From Haemonchus contortus (lineage: Eukaryota > Nematoda > Chromadorea > Rhabditida > Trichostrongylidae), in contig LS997564.1 of NCBI GenBank assembly GCA_000469685.2, forward strand, positions 12,750,091-12,814,090: 64,000 bases of DNA, given 5' to 3'. The position numbers and the translations under genes are program-made. A model generated the notes under the pieces. It saw nothing but the letters and a program-made list of their open reading frames with translations. It did not search any database and was not told the origin of the DNA. How positions within the stretch are numbered: position 1 is the first letter of the stretch; each line of letters starts with the position of its first letter. This document shows positions 13,391 to 23,905 of this stretch, piece after piece.

Positions 13391-13684
13391 CTACCCATTT
13401 TCATAATACTTTAGGGTAATTTGTTTGAAGCCAATCGGAGTTCCTTCGAGGTGAGTCCTGGGATGACTGGAATCGCCTCGATGGTGAAGATCCCACGAAT
13501 AGATAATATACTCAGTTGTAATCGAAAATAAAAAAGCCTGCCTTCTCTCGGACTCTGAATTGTTCTGAGAGTGAAATGGAAAATTCGCGCCTTTCGCTCC
13601 GCTGCATGTCCGACACCTCAACCATTCAAAGCTTAAATTGGTAGGGTCGAGTGTATTTACAGATAGTGCGGTACTATGCGACAA
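13391..13684 (-). CDS. Unrecognised 97-codon open frame
   Basis: This minus-strand frame contains EWLRCRTCSGAKG and PRTHLEGTPIGFKQ. It has no signal peptide, recognised domain or adjoining exon. The ordered composition hints at an exon or at the tail of a mobile element. Function is unknown. Confidence 0.15.
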   Translation of the reverse strand: MSHSTALSVNTLDPTNLSFEWLRCRTCSGAKGANFPFHSQNNSESERRQAFLFSITTEYIIYSWDLHHRGDSSHPRTHLEGTPIGFKQITLKYYENG

Positions 13685-14084
13685 GTAGACAAACTGACCC
13701 TCTAAAATCTGAATAATAGTGGCGCCCTATTTTTCCGCAGGCATTCTTATTGAATAAACATTGCATGATTTTATCACAGAAGACTGATAGGTCCTATACA
13801 ATGTTTTAAGGCTACATTAAGGCATGCACATTGTTCTATCGGGAGCGAAATAAGCCGCTCAAATCGTCGTGGGAGACTCTGCGGCTTCCAGGCACCATCA
13901 AAGTTTATATCGCGAAATACGCGAGTTCGAAAACGGGGAGTTTCCTCTCTCTCTCCATAACATCAGCGCTCTTATCTGGGAGGAATCAAAATGTCTCAAC
14001 GGCGATATTATGAGAGAACACATCAGGCTGTGTAAGCGCTCTATAAATACATTGCCTAGAGCACAGCGGCGAACCTTCATCATT

Positions 14085-14385
14085 TTTTTAGCCAAACACG
14101 TTTAGTTTCTGCGAACTTACTATATTCCTTGAAAGTAAACCCAGCGATTTTTCATCTCTAACGAGCGAGACAGGTGATTTGGTGGATCGCTCTAAGCTTC
14201 CGAAGGGACAGGAGAATTGAAGTTCCTACTAGGTATATAGAATTTCTGAGATTTGAGATTAAACTTCGATAGATTCTCTTTTTGCTCGTTTTTTTAAATC
14301 TTCAGTTTAGAAATAAATTCTTGTAGTTGTTTTTTCCACCGCGTGGCAGCTGGTCGAACCACGAAAACCTATATATCTAGTTTAT
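14085..14385. repeat. Direct repeat, left copy (~290 bp)
   Basis: This closely resembles 15262-15570 in the same orientation. Shared words include ACACGTTTA, CATATTCCTTGA (here TATATTCC), TAACGAGCGAGA, GGATCGCTCTA and CGTGGCA. The copies are about 1.18 kb apart and flank roughly 0.9 kb. They may be LTR-like ends or a local tandem duplication; neither copy has obvious TG...CA ends. Confidence 0.6.
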
Positions 14386-15261
14386 ATGGTGGCATCGGAC
14401 CCTATTAACGATTTGTTGGTGACAGGTGAGCTTCACAGAAAAATCTGGGTTAAACACCGAAGAATAACGTGCCAAGACAGAACTGAAGCGACTCAAATCG
14501 GCTCTTCCATCATTCCCACCTCCTTATCAGCTATACATGGACATAGTCCGCTGTTGTTGCGAAATCATGTACCTTGTCGAGTTGATAGACAATATTAAGG
14601 CAGATATATGTAGTTTTCTGTTTTCAAGGCAATGAACGTGGGGAATACTGGAGCGATACGCCCGAATCGATGAACTAACTTTCAAAAACTATTCTTTGAG
14701 AATGCGAAGTTTGTCACAACACCTCTCCCTCTCTTCCATGCTCTGCTGTCCTGGTTATGATTGCGATAAAGGCTATGTCTACTAAGGCGCGGCAGTCTTA
14801 TATGACTACCTCGCAGGATTACACAAAACACACCATTCCAGAGAAATGGTCCCACTTTTAACAGGCCAATGTGATATCGTACGGATACTAAGCTATCGAG
14901 CAAGCGATCGAGGAATCGCTCATAAAGATAAATGATATCCGTGAAGAATGCCTTTGTCAGGAACGCTTTCATGAAGATGGCGCTGGGAAGAAAATTTGCA
15001 ATGAGGTGAAGATGCTCAACACAATTCAGCGAAATACAAGGAACTTTACAGCAAGAGCGGCACTCAGAAACCACGACAAACCACACAAACTGACGATGAA
15101 AGACGGTGCACATGGAGGGCGATGCCATCCACGAGGACAAACAAGAAAAGATAATGGAAAACGTCGAATACATGGAAATTGTCAAGGAAGACCTCGAGGA
15201 TCATCAGGCGTTAGGAGACGATCCTCTCATTAGAGTATCGAGGCCCTAGGAGCCGAACGTT
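14386..15261. other. Segment between the direct repeats; no recognised gene
   Basis: Frames here include a 167-codon minus-strand frame (14682-15185) and short plus-strand ones. I recognise no polymerase, integrase or protease motif. If the repeats are LTRs this would be a non-autonomous body, but that is only inference. Confidence 0.3.
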
Positions 15262-15570
15262 TTTTTCGGCCTTACACGTTTATTTTTGCTAACTTACCAT
15301 ATTCCTTGAGAGTAACATAGCGATTCTTTATTCCTAACGAGCGAGATAGGTAATTTGGGGGATCGCTCTATGTTTCCAAGCAGTTCAGGGGAATCGAGGT
15401 TTCTAACAGGTATCTAGAATTTATGAGGTTCGAGTACAAACCTCGGTGGATTATACTTTTTTGTTTTTCTGTAATTCTTTCGTTTAGAAATGAATTTTTG
15501 TTATTACTACATATTTCACCGTGTGGCAACTGGTTGAACCTCGGAAACCTATAAATTTTGTTAAAAGTTT
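15262..15570. repeat. Direct repeat, right copy (~290 bp)
   Basis: This is the partner of 14085-14385. It has diverged by many point changes and small indels over its whole length, so the duplication is not recent. Confidence 0.6.
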
Positions 15571-15749
15571 ATTTTGACGCGAAGAATTGCAGCGAATTTG
15601 ATGGTTTCGAATCGTCGGCTGTCCCAGCAGGATTACCATGGCACACGTTTTTCATCATACCTTTATTTGGCTCTTAAGTGATACTGTAGTTAAGAGCTGT
15701 CGCAGTCCTCTTATTACAATGAAAGGTAAACTTTATTTGAACGGAGAAC

Positions 15750-15880
15750 GTCCGTTGCCGCGCGTCCGTCAACTAGTTCACCTCGCCCACTTCGCGCGCG
15801 GCGCAGCCCCTGCGATCGCGGGATGACATTACAGTACCACTAACCAATAAGTGTCAGTGGAGTGAATGATTCGTACTAGT
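15750..15880 (+). repeat. Dispersed repeat R1, copy without palindrome
   Basis: GCGATCGCGGGATGACATTACAGTACCACTA followed by GTGTCAGTGGAGTGAA is shared with 19180-19245, 19740-20020 and 52422-52640. Here and at 19.2 kb the GGCTGC palindrome is absent at the position where the other two copies carry it. Confidence 0.5.
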
Positions 15881-17512
15881 ACATGTAACCTTTTTCCACT
15901 TTCTGAGCCGATGTGCAACAGTCACGTTACCATTTCTTCTTGCGACGTATGAAACCGGAGTAGTGTTATACACCTGAGGGCTTCAAAGTCCTCGGACAAT
16001 CGGGGAGGGTTGATCCCGCCCAGTTTTGACAGTCATGGAATGATGCAGTTTGCGAGCAGTTTTCAAGTGCGTGCGCTCGCTAAAAAATGTCTGGGTCGCA
16101 CATCTATTCGGAAAGTTGGCTGCTGCAGAGGAATACTACCTACTCCAAGGAAGGAGATCTAACTGAAACTCCAAGGCACCTTATAAATTGAAATAGTAGA
16201 CCTTTCGACTTTTGCGTACTATTGGAAACGGCCTAATTATTGTTAGACTCGTGGGGGCTGCAAGCTGCTGATCTTCATCTTTCCGAAGCCTCAAGGGATC
16301 CTTTGACATGAACAGTGCACGTGCATGGTGGAGTTTCAAGGTTGAAGCGTTATGATTTGCTAAGGAGATCGTAAATATGTAGGAGTACTGAACTGCTCAA
16401 GTCAAATGGGTAATTCAAGAAATCCGCTGTGATCCGGAATCTACACTTCATGCTAAGTTTGTCAAAGAATGGCCCAGCTTGGATGCGCTCCCGTGCGTAG
16501 ACTCAAGCACAAAGTTTGCAGTGTAACACCGTGAATCTGGACCCGTCACTTCACAGAAATGGTTCCGCATTCCTATCCTCTACACTATGAATCACAATGC
16601 CTGGACTACGACAGCCTGCTAGTCCGGTTGATGGCAGCTAAAGTCCATATAGGCTTACCCGAGTGTCCGATGGCTCAGCAAGACCAAGCTTACACTCCCT
16701 CCAATGGATGGGTGTATGCTCGGTCCCGCTGTGCCAAATTGACAGCCGGCCATCGGACCTTCAGCAGCTTATATCATCCTGGTTGTACTTGTAAAAATCA
16801 GATCAGGTAGAGCAGAAAAAGGCAAATTAAGAGCGGATAGTTTGTTGAGCAGGTGCTTCTTGGCACTGATGGGTGAGCAGCAACTAAACTGAAGAAGAAA
16901 TGATTCTCAGGTCTGACCGCGTTCTGTTGTCCTTGAAAATTTCCTTTCGCTTTGGATAGAACAATAAGCAGCAGAACCAGCTAAGAAGCCCCAAAGCTTC
17001 AACATTCCTAACTCTTCAGAAATTTGCTGTTTGTAAAGAGAAAGTTTTCACCTTCTGATCTCTGAAAAGAGCAGGAGAGAATGCCAACCGTACTTCCAAA
17101 ACTACGAAAGCTCAACCTGCTTACGTCATTTGACCACTTTCAATTTTCTGATGTAGCAGCGCTCTCTCGATCGTCCTTGTGCCAAAGCTGCCGATGGGCA
17201 ACTGTTCCTTGAAGGGTGTGTTCATTGGTCGCCACATTTGTTTTTTCTGCGTTAATGGTAATCTCTAGATGAGAAATGACAGAGAAATGTACCACCGGAG
17301 ATGGAGCGAGTAGAGAACAAACCGATGTGATCTACAGCTTATCTAAGAACTGGAATGAAGTGACTTGTCATGTCAATGGTAAAGAAATGAGAACTCAAGT
17401 TGCGATTGATATTGAGTTGATTCCAATATTTGTTAGTCAAATGCTGTCTCCCTGCAGAGGAACCCTCGACGCACGCATCTGAATTGCGAACAGCGATTTG
17501 TTTTTCATACTA
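15881..17512. other. No supported gene
   Basis: Only short frames such as 16559-16810 (+) and 17276-17482 (+) are open, and they show no domain signature. Confidence 0.45.
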
Positions 17513-18761
17513 TTAGGTTGGGTCATAAGTCCTCGGATAAATTGTCAATGATTATAATTGTCTTAAAATTTTCAAACAACAGTTGCGAATCAATATTATT
17601 CAATGCTTCTGTGCCACACAGGTTTTTTAATGGTGGAATGTTTATTCGCCTGACGTTTCGACAAGATCGTCGTTTTCAAAGGCCTGAAAGCGTATCGAAA
17701 CTCCGGGGTGTTACCTATCACGCTTGCTGTAGACCAATTCTCAGCTAGTACCGATGCCCAGGTTTCAAGAGAGGCGAACATGGAAGTTGCGAATCATGTG
17801 AAATATGCCTCATTTGCATCGATGGTCTTCTGCCAACGCATGGGCAGATCGTAGATGCCCTTGCTCCAGAACGCTGAGGGCTATCCCTCAAAGAACTATT
17901 CGGGATCCAACTTGATGTCGTCGTGAGTTTAAAAGTCTTGGCTACCTAGATGACGTTGGAGATGGGAAAAAGGTGGTTATCCGTGGAAGTCATGTCTGAG
18001 GTTATGGTGAGTGTGGTAAAATTGTCAAGCCGAAATTCATTAGTCAAGTTTTGGTCGTTCTTGCAATGTGCGGCAACCCATTGAGCACGCCGGGGAGCGT
18101 TGGTGTAGAGGATTCCCTTCTTATCCCCGGTGACTAGTTGCTCGAGCCACGTGTGAGTGCGCTTGACCGTAGGGAGAGAAAGTGCCATGTCGGCGCTGCG
18201 GTTCATGTCTTACTGCTTTAAGGCATGAAGCACCCATCAACCGAGCTCTCGCACCTTGCCGATTGACTTCAATTCACGAATAACTGTGGACTCACTCTCC
18301 CAAAGAGTGACTGCCAGGTCACGAGTAGTTTGATACGGATCGGCTTCCACCTGGCTTCACAGCACGTCCAAATCCAATTCCATTGAGCGTCCCGGACGGT
18401 CTCCATTTTCGATGGAATAGTCGGCCAAGCCAACTTCGAGGGCCACTTGTAGATTATGCTTCTAGCGGGGCGTTCTCCTTGTAAACTTCCTTCATACGTC
18501 TATCAACTGCCGCGACTTCTTGGTCAGACAAAGAAAGAAATAGGATGGTGATGCGGAGGTGGGGTTGCGACGGCTTGAAATCATGGGGCACAGTTGCAGG
18601 AAAGGAAACAGTTAGGTGTGTTTATTCACATGTGTTTGAAAGAACCTTTTATACTCTATCTAACGATGCCTCGCGTGTCCATTTTTGTCACCCCTCTTCC
18701 GAGTTATGATCTCCAGAAGTCATCACTATCACATTGTCCGAGGACTTATGACTCAACCTAA
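17513..18761 (-). mobile_element. Degenerate mariner transposon
   Basis: Inverted repeats (left TTAGGTTGGGTCATAAGTCC; right, inverted, TTAGGTTGAGTCATAAGTCC) lie 1.25 kb apart and are flanked by TA, the mariner target. On the minus strand a broken frame reads ALSLPTVKRTHTWLEQLVTG and then RRAQWVAAH. It corresponds to the region up to the first catalytic Asp of mariner transposase (usually VTGDEKW, here VTGDKKG). An upstream piece resembling SIGKVRELG is also visible. Stops interrupt the frame, so it is a relic. Confidence 0.8.
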
Positions 18762-19739
18762 TACTTTACTCACTGAATACTTATTGTAGGAACAGCACTC
18801 TACTTACCGGCTCATTCCATCAAACAGTGTCTTTTCCCTCGGCTTTCCCCTCACTCTTTCCGTCACCACGAGCTCGTCCCCAACTGTCCAATTTCACGAA
18901 GCCGACAACATTACATGCCAAATAACTTAACGGATTTGAAGGTGTTAGCCCGAAACCGTCCAGGCAGCATGAACGGGCGATTCAATACCCCCGAAGACTC
19001 CTACCAGCGAAGAGAGGTTCTTTTACGAACCTATTATCCGCAGAAGTTGTATGTTGTGCTGTTCATCTCCTCGCGAGAATGTTTCACTGATAGCTTACAA
19101 AGAAAGCCGACGGAAGGGACAGTAAGATGTCGGGAGAGGGGGAAGTCCGTTCATCGTATCGATCGAGACCAGGTCACCCTACCCACTCCGTGTGCGGCGC
19201 AGCTCACTGGGATCTCAAGGCGACATTTCAGTGCCGCCAAGTGGCTGTTAAGAGAATACCCTTGATCGAATGCACTCAAAGAATTGAAGAATGTCAGGGA
19301 ATTGTGTGCATAGATACCTGAGCTTATTACAGAAATCGGTGTATAAAGGAGCAGGAGCACGTTCAGCCTGAAAGGACAAGCGTCGAGTTTGAAGGGATGC
19401 AGATGAGTAGCCGCGAGGAATAACTCATGTAGGGAGAGACAGGTGCTTGGAGTACATCGCTATGAAGTATAAGGGTATTTTTCGCAACCCTATTGTACTC
19501 AGGAAAAAGAGATCGTTATTGCTCAAGTGTATCATCAGCCGTCCGATGATAGTATCGGCAAAAGGATGGCAGCACACAATCGTAAGAAGAACTTTACCGC
19601 TCATGCCATAACGAGTCCTACACATCCCAAACAACGAGACAGTTTATTGAACAAAAGGTATACAGTACTGGATTCATTACCCGTTTTCGCCCGACCTATT
19701 GGAGTGCGACCCCACCTCTCTTACCCGTCTGAAAGTCCC
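18762..19739. other. No supported gene; R1 repeat at 19.2 kb
   Basis: Positions 19180-19245 carry a copy of repeat R1 (GCGCAGCTCACTGGGATCTC, CAGTGCCGCCAAGTGGCTG). Open frames of up to 116 codons (18915-19265, +) run through repetitive sequence and show no domain. Confidence 0.4.
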
Positions 19740-20020
19740 CATTCCACTTTGCGGGCGATGCAACCCACTGGCTGCTTTCATAGTCCGCGCCCGTGGGCCG
19801 GCCGGCGGACTATGAAAGCAGCCATTGCGATCTCGAGATGACGTTACAGTACCACCAAGTGCCAGTGGAGCGAACGATTTGCACTAGTCCGTGGTATCTT
19901 CACTTCGAGCTGATTGATGTGGGAAGAGCGCAATTCGTATGCCGCGCTGATAACTGCGACGTTTGTCAAAGATCGCTGGCTGACGCGCCGCGTCGACGGC
20001 TGACCTAGTTCAGAAGGACG
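19740..20020 (+). repeat. Dispersed repeat R1 with embedded palindrome
   Basis: R1 sequence continues from CAACCCAC on the left to GCGATCTCGAGATGACG on the right, with the palindrome at 19769-19824 between. The downstream part is shared with 52422-52640 (GTGCCAGTGGAGCGAA, GATTTGCACTAGT, and a GCGC-rich segment). Confidence 0.5.
19769..19824. mobile_element. Short TGGCTGC foldback element
   Basis: TGGCTGCTTTCATAGTCCG pairs perfectly with CGGACTATGAAAGCAGCCA across an 18-nt GC-rich centre. This is the minimal form of the palindromic family found throughout the window. Confidence 0.75.
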
Positions 20021-20250
20021 CGCAGAACGAAGCGCATCACTATTGGACCACTTCGCCTTAGAATTTCTCGGAAGATACCTTGTCTTCCGAGACCTTGTCG
20101 ATACATTGTGCATTCCTCGAGTTAGGACAATGTATGCTGAATAACTATATCTGAACACTACGATCAAACTTGTCCGTTGAGTCAGAAGCGATAAGATCTA
20201 TTGAATACAAATACAGAAGACTCAAATTTTATCAGCATGAATGACTTTCA

Positions 20251-20632
20251 TCAGCAAGTAATCCGGCAATGCTCAGGGCAACATTCAATCATTTCGGGAT
20301 TGGTGCAGTATCCCTTTTTGATGAAAGGGAGGCAACTGAAAGAATACGTTCCTGTACAGAACCAATTTGTCCCAAAAGAGATTCTTATACCTTGATTGGA
20401 CTCGTTTAGTACATTTAGCAGTAGTTCTGTTTCTGGTTGCTGCAGTTGAAGAGGAAAACCTGGTGAAGGTTATAGAAATTTTAAGCTATGCTGAAAATAT
20501 TCAAAGTGTTGTGTGAACTTGCCTAGTACAATTGAGAGATGTGGTCCCAGCAGTCAAGGTGCTTGAAGGGGCAGCTTGAGTTTCTCGGTAAAAGATGAGA
20601 GCCAGAAGCAAAACAAGAAACTCGAGTCTCAT
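20251..20632 (-). CDS. Small secreted ShK-domain peptide
   Basis: This is a three-exon model: exon 1 at 20523-20632, exon 2 at 20391-20459, exon 3 at 20251-20335. Phases join cleanly, giving 87 codons plus stop. Exon 1 encodes a hydrophobic signal peptide (MRLEFLVLLLALIF) and a Ser/Thr-rich stretch. Exon 2 is Ser/Thr/Arg-rich and ends with the first Cys of the domain (KCTKRVQS). Exon 3 supplies the remaining Cys pattern (CLPFIKKGYC...CCPEHCRITC) and the stop. ShK/SXC domains occur in many secreted nematode proteins, often as channel-binding or adhesion modules. Exons 2-3 match the last two exons of the neighbouring astacins in length (exon 3 is 85 nt in all three), phase and Cys spacing, and exon 1 has the same MRxxxLV start. 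Intron 1 has a GC donor (AG/GCAAGT); intron 2 has GTATAAG. The start follows TTTCAGG, a likely trans-splice acceptor. It could instead be the surviving ends of a deleted astacin gene. Confidence 0.55.
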
Positions 20633-22279
20633 CCTGAAACTCAAAAATGGGATTTGCAGTATTTCTTAGATGGATGAGATGTGTATGATTTATATGATCG
20701 ACAGTTAGATGAAGTCAGATGGATCGACACCTCTCCATGGTATTTTGCAGCATTTTTGCTGTAAATCGAGCGTTGGAGGAAGGGCCACCAAAATTGAACC
20801 AAAGGGCTGGGCAATGGGGTTTTCGCATAGAGTTTTCTACAATAGCAACAAGACGTCCACGGTGATTGAACTTTTATTGCAGTCACTACTTATTATGTTT
20901 TAAGACAGGCAGGTCTTTAATCAGAGCAAAAGCACAGCTCACGATAAATTTGTTTCTGAGATTACCCTAAGACGAACCTGTGGCCTCCAGGGACAGCACT
21001 TGAGACGCTGTCGGGCTGAAGCGTCCTCTATTCGGCGTTATGAAGGTTTCATAAACGGCTAGGCCGACGTACACGCCCAAAAGTGCCCGTGTTATGATAG
21101 TCTTGTTGAGGCTGCATCATTCACAAAGAAACGTAAACACGCCGTGGAATAGTACGCTCATGTGGGAGACACCCAGACGGCTGCAGACAGATAACTCGTA
21201 CAATCCCTTTTCTCACTACTTTTTTCCAAGTCTTATATTGCCCAGAACCCCCGCTCTTTCATCGCCATTTGTTGCACTATCCTCTACTTGCATTATTTCT
21301 TTTGAGCTAGATACTCCAAATTTATCGTGAGTTAAGCCTTTAAGAGCAGATGTCGTGTTGAAACTGCGAGAAAAGGTGTTTTTGCAGGAATGGAGAGGGA
21401 ATTTACTCACTGAGGACAGTTTATTCAAAGAAGCTTTGCCTTGCACTCGAGAGGTCTTCGGTGGGCGCACTCTCGCATGAACTCTTTATACCCCAAACCT
21501 CAGAGAAGTGACTTCCTTCAGCCTCAAAGGAACTGCTCGACGGCAAAATTCTTCGCACTCTTCCCATGACCGGGGAGTGCATGGAAGGAGTAAGATTTTG
21601 TGAAGCTCAAAAAGGACCTATCGAAATGACAGCGCTTTGGATGAACTTTGAACGGAAGTAGGTCGCTTGATCTCGCCATCTTCGAGCGGTGCTTCAGATC
21701 AGTGAGAAGGAAAGTTGAATCAAGAGATTTTGATCCATAAGAGAGGCTGAGTGAGAACGTTCAGCACCTCCTCTCACTCCACTTTTATATGGGCTGTATC
21801 GAAGGGATCGATGCGTAAATTTGGTCTGTAAAGACTGAGAAAACATGGACCCCTCTGACTTTTACAAACAACAGCCTTTGCAAACCTTGTCAGATTCCTT
21901 CAACATGCCTTCCTCTTTCTATGCTGCTCCCTGCTCCTCTCCAATCCAGTATTTACAAGTAGACCAGTTTTCTAAATATGGCCTCTGAATAGAATAGATT
22001 AGTATGGTTCCTTAGGTTCCCCATGATGGTTTGAAGAAAGGGCATGCATCTGTAAGTTCCTGTCTCTATGCAAATACGCTGTCTGTTCAAATCAAAGTTT
22101 TTTTGAAGTTTTACGTTCGCTATGACATATTTGGCTCATCTACATAATGGTGTCTGAAAAAGTGTTTCATTTGAATCACGTTTCGCAATAACAAACGTGG
22201 CAGTTATTACCTAAACCTCACTGGCAGCTATTCCCTAACTCACACCTTAATGTAAACTACCTTTGCTTCTGACTTTCAC
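20633..22279. repeat. Decayed copy of the astacin-locus 5' flank
   Basis: Scattered blocks resemble the upstream flanks of both astacin copies. The block at 21700-21860 (AATCAAG...CCACTTTTATATGGGCTG, then TCTGTAAAGACTGAGAAAACATGG) parallels 28000-28110 and 39150-39260. The block at 22060-22150 (CTGTTCAAATCAAAGTTTTTT...CGCTATGACATATTTGGCT) parallels 29270-29360 and 40130-40220. The small ShK gene therefore sits in an older, shorter unit of the same tandem array. I see no coding exon here. Confidence 0.5.
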
Positions 22280-22530
22280 CTTACCATAGGCCTTTGCATC
22301 ACCTGTCGTCCCGTTGGCATCGATCTCTTCGACAAAGCGCCGGTGAAGTCCTCATTCGCCACTGTCGCGAGCCGGAGTAGACCGGTAGACGCACGGCATA
22401 GCACACACTCAGAACTTCCGTGAAAAATTCAAACCATTTCGATGGCGACCGTTCTGCTGTCCGTTTGATCTCTCGAGAGATCCATTCAATAATCACCCTG
22501 GTCCAACGGACGTTACGAAATCGCCACTTG
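22280..22530 (-). mobile_element. RTE-like non-LTR retrotransposon, 3' end
   Basis: On the minus strand the frame reads RWTRVIIEWISREIKRTAER...WFEFFTEVL and, frameshifted, ends in QRDDR. This is the C-terminal tail, beyond the reverse transcriptase, typical of the RTE-like elements common in strongylid genomes (RWTRAV.DWI.R..KRT.GRPP.RW..FF). The rest of the element is absent, consistent with frequent 5' truncation of LINEs. Confidence 0.65.
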
Positions 22531-23905
22531 ATATTCTTACTAAACTATTCACAGTGATTGCCTCCTTCAGCTTTTATCACATTCTGTCATTCGTTATCTG
22601 TGATGCAATCAAACCGAAAATCACTCAATAGAGATCCAGGATTGCACTGTGAACTAGAAACGCGTTTGGGGCGCAGTAACTTCGTCCTCCATGACTTTTC
22701 CTCAGCCGTTATTTTTTCTATCTGTTCCTCTCAGAGACCATCTTCCACTCCACCATGCCTGACACCGCATCCTGTGGCTCTTTCCTTTGATGCGTTCTTA
22801 TCAGTCCCTTTCGTTACCTTATCTTTCTATCTCCTATTTCTAGTGTTTCAATTATATCGTATGTATTCCTTCCAAATTTGCTCCAAGAATGCTCTAGGTT
22901 CACGCATTTGGTGTTATCAATTCCCAGTCAAATACACTCACACACAACAAACAAATGCACCGACCGACAGATACACTCAGTGCTGAAGTTGGAGTTGCTT
23001 GAGATGTGTGAGTAAAATTCAACATCCAAAGAAGCCGACTGTTCAGTCATAGAAAAGTCGCTGTGCTAGTCGACCAAAGAAGGGAAGACTCAAACCTTCA
23101 TCTGGATGTTGTTTTGTGACCATGGGTATCAGACCGATATTTTATAATTGTAGGACACATACTGCATTTAAGTTTCATTGCTGTTTTACGTTTAGCTCCT
23201 CTTTTTGAGTGGTTTAGCTCAAATTTCTAGTACTTGCGGGATTCATTTCTTCAAGATTTGTTTCTTGATCGAATTTTTTTTTGGCTTCAGGAAACAGAAT
23301 TTTGGATCAGACGAGCAATCATTTTTGTCACAGTAAGGAGTGGTAGAACTCAGGCTGTCCTGCTGGGTAAAGGATGAGAAAAGGAAAGAATAAACAAGAA
23401 GCAAAGAACAAAGTGGCTCGGCAAAGCTCTGGATTCAGAAGAACTTACCTTATTCGATCTACTACACACCTAATATTGTAAGTTATAATCGTCCGATCAA
23501 TCCCGCTGGAAATCGATATCAGTTGGTATCGATTGATTAACGTGGATTAGTCATTATCGCTATCCTCCTTGCTCACTCTTTAATATAAGTATCACAGTTT
23601 GCAGTGGGTAATTCATATCACTACCTCTATCATAATCTTAAAATTTTGTAGATGAACACATTATAGAAGAACTTGGACAAAGATGTAAGGTACACGTGAT
23701 CGAGGTGACCGCAGAAAAAAAGCTGGTGAATTCAAAGATTTTCGCATCGCCTCCCTACAGCTCGCGAACAGGACCGACTGATGACGGAAAACTGTGTCAT
23801 ACTAGATAACATGAGCGAGATTGTTTTTTGTATCAGAAGGGCCATAGCCTATTGTGGGAACACAATAACAGAAGATGCAAGATTTATCAAATTGAATACT
23901 GGTCA

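Noticed and set aside
22558..22986. 142-codon plus-strand frame with hydrophobic stretches
   Set aside because: It lies in a duplicated flank. The counterpart in unit 2 is not preserved, and no domain or splice context supports it.
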